Shown here: positions 55,754-64,000 of the stretch, piece after piece
How the letters are laid out: each line of letters opens with the position of its first letter
Numbering within the stretch: position 1 is the stretch's first letter
Assembly: GCA_030765055.1 (NCBI GenBank)
Contig: CM060958.1
Location: 112,197,127-112,261,126, forward strand
Reading direction: 5' to 3'
Length of the DNA: 64,000 bases
DNA from: Mantis religiosa
Taxonomy: Eukaryota > Arthropoda > Insecta > Mantodea > Mantidae
Program-made: the position numbers and the translations under genes
The notes under the pieces: model-generated
Databases searched by the model: none
Seen by the model: only the letters and a program-made list of their open reading frames with translations
Told to the model about the DNA's origin: nothing

Positions 55754-56318
55754 TGTACTATCATAATTATTGCATAGTTCATGTGCATTTGTGTATTTAA
55801 TAGCAGTTTTAATAGCGTTCCTTTTAAGAAATGAACCTTCCTTTTATTTTATAATTTTTAGGATATTTCAAAGACGAATAACTTGCAAACAATTCTAATT
55901 ACCCCATTAAGGTACTGGAAAATTAAAGAAGAAATAGGAACTGACTGATAAAAAATATAAATGTTGAGTTTAATCCTGCTTAGTTTCTGTATAGTTTAAA
56001 CTGATAAAGAGGTCTACGTGTCTTTACATGAAGAACTTAATGTCCGAGAATGCTTTAACGTCCCTTGTTTTCTTTCCTGCTGCGCTCAACTTTAATTTAA
56101 AATGGCTTCCCTTACTTAAATATGCTCACTTCAAAGAGAATCTGAAACGAGAAAGAACGGCAGACAGCCTACTCAGCTTCTTACAGGGTGTTCCTAGGTA
56201 GTTTTGATCATATGAGAACTAGTTCTGCGACCTAAGTGATACCTTGGCTAATAGAACAATTTAAAAGCAATATGCATATCTATTGAACAGGTTAACTGCA
56301 AGAAACTTTAAGTAAATG
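55754..56318. other. no recognisable feature
   Basis: AT-rich intergenic DNA without supported signal. Confidence 0.4.
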
Positions 56319-57553
56319 CAAGGGGATGTCGTAAAATTTTAATTATCACCCTTTAAAAATATGATAGAGAGTTTGTATTGATATGTGCTTGTTAGGTCTC
56401 TACGTAGTCACAAGCCAGATTTACACAATTTTCCCAGAGGTTTCTGAACTTCCGAATACCTTGATTTTAGAAGTCTTCAGATTCCACTGTAAAACATCCT
56501 TCCACTTCATTAATGACGTTATCTGTGTTGTCTAAATGGCGACCACGCAATGGATTCTTTATTTCCGGCAACAAAAAACAGTCTCTTGGTGCGAGATCGG
56601 GCGAATAAGGCGGATGCTGTAAGCTCTCAAAGCCACATTCACTTGTTTTGTGAACTGAAACTTTAGATGAATGAGCTGGTGCATTGTCAGCCAGAAAACG
56701 AACATCTTTGGAGAGCAGACCGCGTCCTTTCTTAACCAGTGCAACTCGTAGCTTGTCCAGAAGATTGCAGTAGTATCTGCCAGTGATTGTTTGACCCTTG
56801 GCAAGATAATCTGTAAGGATGACACCATGAAAGTCCCATAAAATTGAAAGAATGACCTTCCCAGCTGACTTTTGCACCTTTGTCATTTTGGGAGGGAGGA
56901 ATCAGCATTTTCCATTCCATGTTCTTGGTTTTTGTCTCTGGATCATTCTGAAAGATCCAAAATTCATCATTGGTACCAGACAATCAAAAAATCATCTTCA
57001 TCCTGTTCCAACAGCATCAATACCTGTCTCAAAATGTCACGCCACGTTAGCTTTTGGAAAGGGGTTAGCAAACGTCGGACCCACCGTTCAGATGATACCT
57101 TGTGCAGTTCGTCATGAATAATTTTCCACACACTACCATAACTAAGATGTGTCTCATTCATGATCATTTGGATGGTTGCTCGTCTGTCTTCCAGTATTAA
57201 ACACTCCACTTTCTTTACTGTGACAGCATCGTCTGTCACTGACGGTCTATTAGGTCTTACCTCGTCTATTAGGGACATGTGACCAGTTTGAAAATGCTTT
57301 TTCCACCTCACAATAGTGTCATACGATGGGCAATCATTTCTATAAACAGCCGCCATATCATCATATATTTCCCGGGCAGTTTTGCCCTTCAAATGGAGGA
57401 ACATGATCATACTACGAGCCTCAATTTTCTTCATCTTACACCACTGAAACTGCGAATATCATGTCCCGAGCGATCGTGTCTGCACTGAAAAATTTTTATC
57501 ACTCTAGCATAAATGCTCCCGGGTCATAATTAAAACTTTAAGACAACCCCTCG
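56319..57553 (-). mobile_element. mariner mar-J, about 1.24 kb, nearly complete
   Basis: Right end aaagacaacccctcg-like (aactttaagacaacccctcg) and left end caaggggatgtcgtaaaat are inverted copies; TA at 57554-57555, with tg at the corresponding left position. It carries a transposase in two long open pieces and is among the best-preserved mariners here. Confidence 0.88.
56467..57434 (-). pseudogene. mariner transposase, mar-J, two long open pieces
   Basis: Piece 1 (57434-56967, 155 codons): MKKIEARSMIMFLHLKGKTA, VRWKKHFQTGHMSLIDEVRP (first HTH and linker), LILEDRRATIQMIMNETHLS and LTPFQKLTWRDILRQVLMLL, ending at the first catalytic region. The catalytic DE is in another frame (NDEFWIFQNDPETK, 56960-56920), with Phe for the Thr of DETW. 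Piece 2 (56886-56467): SAGKVILSILWDFHGVILTD, FLADNAPAHSSK (second Asp) and YSPDLAPRDCFLLPEIKNPL (third Asp, 34 residues apart). The C-terminus ends early at VESEDF. Two frameshifts around 56900-56990 separate the pieces. Confidence 0.92.
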
Positions 57554-57555
57554 TA

Positions 57556-58773
57556 GATGGTTACGTAAAAGGCACTAGCAACGCAACAGCTCTTTCCGTG
57601 CTAGGCTTCACCTGGCCGCTGCGTCTACCACCTCTGCCAGCATTATGGGAATTCTTTGGCTCTTCTAGCAGGTAAACGTGGTCTCGGCAAGCAGGTTCTA
57701 CTACTTATCAAACAAAAGCCTCTCAATTTGCTCAGGGACTTATAGAGGCTGGGGACGCTCGGGACAGGAGAAAGTTTTCACACCGATAATGGGAATCAAA
57801 CCCGAGTCCCCGAAATGGTCACTATGTAATAAGTTCATCACTACATTCTCTAGTGTCGGAGGTTTGCTTCGAATAGCGAAACGAAAAAAAATTATGTGTT
57901 ACATGATCTCATTTATTCTTTAACAAACTACCTTTACGAACTCTTATTCATCTGCTTAAGGCTAATCTTGTTAAACATTTTTATAAATTGATTTATTACG
58001 TAAGGAATAGAACAAGCTCAAACAAACAGAAGTTTTGAAAGCTTGCTGCTATATAATGACCTTGAAATTGCATCCCCTTTATATGTACAAGAGAAATGCA
58101 GGAAATAATGACTTCCCAGCTAAGAAAATGGTTGTGTTAGAAAATTCAAACAAACAGCAAGGATATCTAAAGAATGCCTCACAAAGAAAATATGTTTGAC
58201 TTATATTGTATCTTCCAACAAATACATCATTCTTGTAATAATATTTTATACGGTTAACGTACTATGCAAAACTAATTTAAAATGAAGGGCACTTTAGAAA
58301 CTACTCCCAGAAGATTGTACCTATACAGTTCAATATGTCTGTTTACTAAGAAATGTGGGTACATGTACGAGTGGATTATGATTTCTAGGCCCCTCTGTAC
58401 CTCAGAGCATTCTGACAGTTGTCATACAGTAAGTACCGTACTATAACAGTGATCGAACCGCGGAACATAGCGTTTAGAGCATATAGATAAGAATAGGAGG
58501 AAATGTATGGTGTCTATGTACTATCACACGAAAAGAAGAAATAAAATAAGAGAACAAAAGAAAACTACAGATCACAGTGTATAAGCCGCGGAGACCACGC
58601 AGTCCCTAACATTCCTTAGTTCGAAGTCCAGGTAGAAGAGAAGGCAATTCAGAATTTCCCTACCGACCAGCAAAAGGAACAAAAAATCCAAATTAAGAAT
58701 TATAGGTTGACAGAAACTCGAAACCTAAGTTTTACGCCCTACTGTGCACGCAGTTCCCGGTTTACTTCGCGTT
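57556..58773. other. mostly unassigned; SINE-like stretch at 57720-57860
   Basis: On the minus strand, 57860 down to about 57735 reads ggggactcgggtttgattcccattatcgg, with a B-box-like gggtttgattccc, then gtgtgaaaactttctcctgtc. A similar gttttcacacc block is at about 41300. This may be an old SINE. The rest shows nothing. Confidence 0.35.
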
Positions 58774-59001
58774 TTTGTTGTAATTTACGTCCTCCAATGT
58801 TAAGTCATATAGGACGATGAATGGAATGAGTGAAATGATGCTCAAATAAGTCCAGGGTACATAGTGCCTAGAGTTACCTGACATTCCTCTTTCAGGATAA
58901 GGGAAAACACCTATACAGGTAACTCACCCTGACCGAGATTCGAACTCGGGAACTCTAGAACGTGAGGCAGACTCGCTACCATCTACGCCACCGAGGCAGC
59001 C
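58774..59001 (-). mobile_element. SINE-3 copy 3, most complete, 12-bp TSD
   Basis: The minus-strand head begins at 59001 with ggctgcctcggtggcgtaga and has the A-box region tggcgtagatggtagcgag and the B box cgagttcgaatctcggtc. The body continues to the cgtcctccaatg end at about 58790. It is flanked by ttacttcgcgtt (58762-58773) and ttacatcgcgtt (59002-59013). It is the reference used to recognise the interrupted copies. Confidence 0.93.
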
Positions 59002-59013
59002 TTACATCGCGTT

Positions 59014-59460
59014 CATAACAGACTTTTAACACGTCTGCGCCGTTCAGTTCCTGCCTTACACATCAACTTTCAACGATCTATCTGTCTATTTATCTATCTA
59101 TTCGCCTGCCAGCTCGCCTGTCCATTTATTCGTTCCTTAGTTTATTTATTTATTTATTTATTTATTTACTTATGCTTTATGTACTTATTTACTTATTCAC
59201 TTATTTATTATTTATTTATTAATTTATTTAGTATTGTTTTTTTAATTTATTTATCATTTATTTTTAATTTATTTTTAATTTATTTTTAATTTATTTTCTA
59301 TTTAGTTTTTATATATTTTTTATTTATTTTTAATTCATTCATTCATTTATTTATTACCTATTTATTTATCTATTTGTTTATGCATTTATTTATTCATTTA
59401 CTCATTGATTCGTTCGTTTAAATACTTATTTACTTATTAATTAATTAAATTATTAATTAA
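59014..59460. repeat. degenerate (ATTT)n-rich simple repeat
   Basis: From about 59100 to 59460 the sequence is built from ttta/attt/attc units with many substitutions. Low complexity, no gene. Confidence 0.85.
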
Positions 59461-59610
59461 CTTTGTTATCTACCTATTTTTCTGTCTGCAGTAATAAACT
59501 TGATTTGTGCTCTGTAATGTCGCAATTGGCGTAGGTATTATTTTGTTTGAAGCTCATTTGTGAGTAGGTGCTACCAGTGAAACTGGTTAAAAAGTGATTG
59601 TATTGCTTTG

Positions 59611-60095
59611 ACTAAGGATTTATATTTCCCAACAGTTTCTGACAGACAAATGTAAATTCGTTAATCCTATGTTTTCACTCAATTCTTAACTGGACATGAC
59701 AAATTTTCAGCTTACTTATTTCGATTCAAAATCAAATCCATATCTGATTTTATTTGTGGAAATCATCTTCAAGATGTCTCTCATATCTTATTTGATTGGC
59801 CGTTTTTCGGTTTTGAAATATACGAACTTGAATTATTACTTCAATCCTTAGGTTACACTTTCTCAAAACCACTTACACATATTCTGATGAATTACGAAAC
59901 TTATCAATATTTCATGGCTTTCTTAAACAAAACATTTCTTAAACTTAATGATTCATCTTAATGTTTACTACTTGTCAGCTTGATATTGAATTTTATGTTT
60001 TCTGTAATTTGTATTATACTCATAAATTTGTAAACTATATTCCCAATATACCTTTTGGGTAAAATAGGAATAAAAATTGGATAATAAATAAATAC
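59611..60095 (+). mobile_element. LINE-G copy 2, 3' end
   Basis: Matches LINE-G copy 1 from LTKDLYF (59612) to the 3' end. Reads LTKDLYFPTVSDRQ, then ANFQLTYFDSKSNPY-like frames, and near the end LLQSLGYTFSKPLTHILMNY and ETYQYFMAFLNKTFLKLNDS before a stop, the C-terminus of the ORF. It ends ataataaataaatac. It includes a short stretch absent from copy 1 (the 'LTHILMNYETYQ' region), so copy 1 has a deletion there. Confidence 0.82.
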
Positions 60096-60399
60096 ATAGT
60101 GTAAAAATTTATTAAGTTACAACAAATTAATCGTAATCTTCAGGCTTTATAGCATATATTGCAATATTATGACACTATTTTACTTGACCATAGTATTTTT
60201 AAAATAACGGACATCAATGTTTCGATTCAACAGTGTACTCTCATTAAATTTCTATATTAAGAAGAAATATTTGCTGCTGACATTTTAAAGTTGAAAGCAC
60301 GAGTATTCTAAAGGAGACTCGTAGCGGTCGCCATCGAACTGCCTCCACGGAACGCAAGGAAACTGTTCCTAGCTCGATAGAGAATACAGACATCAGAAT
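60096..60399. other. no recognisable feature
   Basis: AT-rich; nothing supported. Confidence 0.4.
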
Positions 60400-60600
60400 A
60401 TCAAAATGGAGATAATGATATTATGATAAGAATTGTAGAAGGAAATGAAAGCTGGTATTATAATTACGAGCCTTAAACAAAACAGGACTATGGAATGGCA
60501 TCACTTCTAACGAAACTCTATTGCAATGAATGTTCAAACTTGCAGAACAATGGGATAAATGTGTTGTAAGAAATGGAGACTATGTTGAAAACTGACATAA
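60400..60600 (+). pseudogene. mariner relic with large internal deletion
   Basis: RIVEGNESWYYNYEP (about 60429-60473) resembles the block RI..GDESWCY.YDPETK that starts the catalytic core, with Asn in place of the first Asp. About 65 bp later LAEQWDKCVVRNGDYVEN (60541-60594) is the usual mariner C-terminal end. The whole catalytic middle is missing. No TIRs found. Confidence 0.65.
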
Positions 60601-60926
60601 ATCCCTTACGACTTGCAGTATGATCCTGGTGGTATATATAACTTTATAAACCTCCTCTCTGCCGGAGTTTACTGAAAGGTTCAGTAAGGGAAATAGGTAT
60701 GTCTTTGTTTCCATTTCTGTTTTCATTTCCCTCTGCATTTCTAAAGTTGCTTTCCGTTTTAATTTCCCACCATTCCCTGCGTCACGAAACAGGAAAGCTA
60801 AGCACTTAAGCCAGAGAGGCCGTGGGCAGCGAAATGCTATATGCCGTCTATAGTCATTCAGATTAAGGCAGCTTTAGGACAGCTGCTCTTCGCCAATGAT
60901 GTTTGTTTTCTTTCGGTACTCGACAA
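60601..60926. other. no recognisable feature
   Basis: Unassigned spacer before the foldback element. Confidence 0.35.
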
Positions 60927-61396
60927 AGCGTTGAAGCATATCGACCTTCAGGTGACCAGCACTGCGATCGTCTCTTATCGGGTCTTATCTGGTCGATTAG
61001 AGGAGTGAGATATTAGTAAGTTGATGTACAGGAAGTTACGAAACACAAATAGAGCGTTTGGAAGCTGCGTGTACTACATGGTCAAGCGAGAAGACGTACC
61101 AAAAAAATTCGCAACACAGGGGTGTTTACCTGAGCTTATCGTACATACACGCCGAGTCCAGTATATGTATACTCTGTTAAGATGTAATCAGGTTTTCTGG
61201 ACAGCAACGTGTCATACATCGGCAGGCGCGAGAAAACATATCATATTGATACACGCAGCTTCCAATCGCTCTATTTGTGTTTCTTACCTTACTGTACATC
61301 AACTTACTAATATTTCACTCCTCTAATCAACAAGATAAGACCCGATAAGAGACTATCACAGTGCTGGTCACCTGACGGTCGATACGCCTCAACGCT
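60927..61396. mobile_element. foldback element FB1, complete (470 bp)
   Basis: Left arm 60927-61074 and right arm 61250-61396 are long inverted copies (about 148 bp) around a 175-bp centre. The arms include cttatcgggtcttatc and cgattggaagctgcgtgta. No TSD is clear. Matching sequence at 25794-26116 (one arm plus centre) shows it is a dispersed family. The 101-codon open stretch over it is not supported as a gene. Confidence 0.88.
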
Positions 61397-62263
61397 AGAT
61401 AACAATATTAGATAATACATCCTCGCTCATACATTCAAAGGTCAAGGTAGATTATGTAAATGAGGGGTCATTAACCATCTACACTCGCAATAAAATATTT
61501 TGTGCATACAAATCCAGGAGGAACGGATGACATTAAAGAACCCCAGGTAGACCTATGGCCTGCAGAAACAACACGTACGCGGCAGAGACCCAAGGTACTG
61601 GCTTTACAACAGGATGGGAAGCGCTGGAGTAGACCTGTCCAAACCGCTGGTATGTGGCTCAAATGCTCCCCTCCAGTTAAACCTGGGAAAGCTGCGACCG
61701 CAGCTGAGACTCAGATGGTCTCCATCTGGTACATTCCAGAGTTTCAAGTAAGAATAAATAAAGCTGTTAAACAAAATCAAAAAATTTCTTTCTGCCTTGA
61801 AAGTTAATTCCTTTAAACATTGTTATTAAATCATTAGTAACCGTCGAGAGTTCAGTAACAGAATTGCAGTAAATTTACGAGGCTGGGAAACCTGAGCATG
61901 CGCAGTGTACCACAATGGAGAATTCAAATTTCAAGCAAAACACGACTACTACGGTAGAAGAAGCAGCAGTATTGACTTCTATTGAAATGTGCTGTATCTA
62001 TATTTTACCAGAAGTAAACGAATCGCAGTCCACTAAACTTAGCGCCCAGCGTCTGTACTCTCCATCGATACAAACCCAAAGACTCCAGCTAAACTTTACA
62101 CAGAAAATATTTATATATGTTCTTATTTATTTAAAGTTATTTGTAACGACCTTGTTTAAAATACTACAGACAACCATTATATGTGAACAACAAATGAGAA
62201 TTTATATCTTGTATTATCTGGGAATCTCATGTCCTGTACACTTTTTGGAAGGAGGATTTATAT
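61397..62263. other. no recognisable gene
   Basis: Open stretches of 101 (61502-61807) and 116 codons (61915-62265) have no motif I know. The first has some GC-richer coding-like bias (PGGTDDIKEPQVDLWPAE) but no homology. gagcatgcgcagtg at about 61894 is an NRF-1-like half site. Confidence 0.3.
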
Positions 62264-62271
62264 GATATTAG

Positions 62272-63114
62272 CAGGGCTCGTAAGTTCGTACCGATTTCCA
62301 ACAGCAGTGTAAGAGCGCTCAGGCATGGCTATACAACGCAGCGCTACTAGCAAGAGCAAGGTTCATCGTAGAATGCAACTCATTACTACAAAAAAGGTGT
62401 AACTGCATGACACAAAGAACGTTGTTTGGAAGGAAGAACAACTAAATTTGCTGTACAACCTATGTATGTTTTCTAGATGTTTACTTTATTCATGTACTTA
62501 TTTTCTTCATTATTTACATTTACATTTCAGTGGGATGCTTCAGTAAACATGGAAGAAAGAGAAGCCAGATCGAGAAACTAAATTAGCTGAAATCATTAAC
62601 GAATTTACAACAGATTGTCAATCAACTAAATCTTGTTTTACGAGACATAGAATGAGTTTGTCATTTGAAAGGCTTCAAAGGTACATTATTGTTTTTAGTA
62701 ATGCGGCCGCAGATGTGTAAATATACAGTAACATTCCTACTTCGGCATTTTGTCTAGTAAGAGTCTTCAGATATTTAAGAAGTTAATTGTATTATTTGGA
62801 TATTACTTTACCTTCAATCAGGAAATGTTACAATCCGCGTTATAACTGGTTGGGTGTTATCACAATGTGCCTATTTAAATAATGAGATCAGCCAGAGACA
62901 AACCCGTATGTACTGTATAAGAATTTGTATGTTGTACATAATGATCTAAATAGATCTGCATTTAAGAATGTCTCATAAGTCATTTTTTCTCTGGGCAACC
63001 GGTTTCAATGCCTCTCCGCTATGCGTTTCTTATCTATGACTTGTTTGGATGCCGGGAGAGGGTCGGTCGCAACCTGCATAGGGAACGGCGAGTGGTACGA
63101 ACTTCCTAGCCCTG
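62272..63114 (+). mobile_element. hAT-superfamily element, 843 bp, perfect 8-bp TSD
   Basis: The left end cagggctcgtaagttcgtac and the right end (gtacgaacttcctagccctg) are inverted copies, 18 of the first 20 bases identical. They are flanked by the perfect 8-bp duplication gatattag (62264-62271 and 63115-63122), the target signature of hAT elements. The interior (62430-62700) reads NVVWKEEQLNLLYNL and LAEIINEFTTDCQSTKSCF, resembling the Trp-containing SANT/Myb-like domain often found in DNA-transposon accessory proteins. No hAT transposase catalytic domain is visible, so it is non-autonomous. Confidence 0.85.
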
Positions 63115-63122
63115 GATATTAG

Positions 63123-63527
63123 GTAACGAGTTAAAAAAAAAACTTAACGTAGCACACATTTTAATGAGTTTATTCAGCTTAGTTTATTTCAAATAAGTCC
63201 TTTTTCTGTATCAAACACCTCCAAGATGGCCGTTATTATTGGTTTGTAGTTTTCAATAATTCGTGGTTTCTATGTGCTGTCGCCATTCACTTGTTTTCCG
63301 CGATTTCACAGAAAGAGTATGCAATTAAGTGCCGCATATGCATAGTCTTTCCTGAGAGCCAGAGTACTGTTATTTACTTCAATCCTAACTGCACTCTATA
63401 TCCAGTCTCTCACAAATAGACGGTGGTGGTGGTTTGACAAACCTTCGATTACAAATAATTTATTTTAGCCAGATTACTGAAGATGGACTAAAGATTACGG
63501 GGATGTTCTGCTACTTTCGTTTACTTC
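63123..63527. other. no recognisable feature
   Basis: Spacer between the hAT-type element and the last mariner; nothing supported. Confidence 0.4.
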
Positions 63528-63529
63528 TA

Positions 63530-64000
63530 CGAGGGCAGATCAAATATAAATGGGAATTTTAATACAAGGCTGTGTTGGTCATAATTTTAAGGAGAGACTT
63601 TGTCAGTATATTGGTGGGGTTATCTCGAGAGAGGGTGTTCCACGCGTACGCACCATGGAGAACGGGGCTGTGTCAGTACACCATGAGTGAGCAAGAGGTG
63701 TACACGTCTGTTGCGCAACGCATCATCATCAGATTTCTTGCAGAAAAGGGTACCAAGCCTACGGAAAATTTGAGAAAGCTCCGCGCACAGTTTGGGGAAG
63801 AAACATTTTGGAAGACTAGAGCGTATGAGTGGGCTAACGATTTTGTGGCGGGAGGAGAAGCTATAGAAAGTAAAACTCATAGCAAGAGACCGCGGACAAG
63901 CATTACTGCAGACAAAATTGTTAGCTTTCGTGACATTATTGAAGAAGATCGGTGCATAAAAGTATCCAAAATTGTTTTTCCCTAGGAATAAGTTACAGAA
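63530..64000 (+). mobile_element. mariner mar-K, 5' part, runs off the window
   Basis: The left TIR cgagggcagatcaaatataa follows TA (63528-63529). The transposase N-terminus follows, and the window ends before the catalytic core or right TIR. Confidence 0.85.
63684..64000 (+). pseudogene. mariner transposase N-terminus, mar-K, partial
   Basis: From MSEQEVYTSVAQRIIIRFLA (start ATG at 63684; the upstream in-frame ATG at 63572 lies in the leader and is less likely). It contains LRAQFGEETFWKTRAYEWAN (HTH1), KTHSKRPRTSITADKIVSFR (linker, RP in place of GRP) and IIEEDRCIKVSKIVF. At about 63976, in a T-run, a one-base shift leads to a stop at 63983-63985; in another frame it continues SLGISY. The catalytic region is outside the window. 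Confidence 0.85.

Noticed and set aside
59100..59460. Possible scaffold/matrix attachment region or replication origin
   Set aside because: Only a degenerate ATTT simple repeat; nothing more specific can be argued from sequence.
61021..61326. 101-codon open frame
   Set aside because: Lies entirely in the foldback element; the corresponding frame is not kept at 25.8-26.1 kb.

Overview
This window looks like a piece of gene-poor, repeat-rich insect nuclear DNA. It is AT-rich and carries many mariner copies, several lineages of non-LTR retrotransposon, a Penelope-like element, tRNA-headed SINEs and solo LTRs. I found no intact host gene, rRNA, true tRNA or bacterial-type operon. The mix, with its many generations of old transposons, would fit a large-genome insect such as a cockroach or termite. 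That placement is inference from repeat content, not a marker-based identification.

Layout. 0-1.1 kb: a SINE split by a Jockey-like LINE tail. 1.5-4.2 kb: mariner mar-A copy 1 and a truncated mar-B. 5.1-6.4 kb: a nearly complete, TIR-bounded element (mar-C) with a long D-to-D spacing. 6.5-11.1 kb: one mariner (mar-D) enlarged from about 1.15 kb to 4.6 kb by nested insertions: a SINE, a 455-bp GC-rich repeat, and a LINE (LINE-E) that itself holds another LINE (LINE-D), ending in about 106 GAA repeats. 12.6-13.5 kb: an internally deleted mar-A. 14-25 kb: SINEs, a third LINE, a 220-bp tandem repeat and a tRNA-headed repeat in tandem. 25-29 kb: transposase relics, half of a foldback element, a deleted mar-B and more tandem SINE. 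30.7-33.1 kb: a Penelope-like element interrupted by the same GC-rich repeat, then a mariner tail. 35-36 kb: three tandem SINE units plus an inverted one. 38.2 and 41.5 kb: two inverted-repeat structures with hammerhead-ribozyme-like cores. 39.9-57.6 kb: six mariners, two solo LTRs and two LINE remnants. 58.8-64 kb: SINE, LINE tail, foldback element, a hAT-type element with a perfect 8-bp target duplication, and the start of another mariner.

How the parts relate. Nothing here forms a pathway. The organisation is insertional history: target-site duplications (TSDs) give an order of events at several places (SINE-2 in mar-D, R455 in mar-D and in the Penelope element, LINE-D in LINE-E in mar-D, SINE-3 in LINE-D, SINE-2 in the SINE-1 array). 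Every transposase or reverse transcriptase I could read has at least one stop, frameshift, deletion or damaged catalytic residue, so I see no autonomous element. The items I would look at first are the hammerhead-like inverted repeats, the tRNA-headed repeat with a constant 310-bp tandem period at separate loci, the five-part nested mar-D, and the R455 repeat with clean TSDs.
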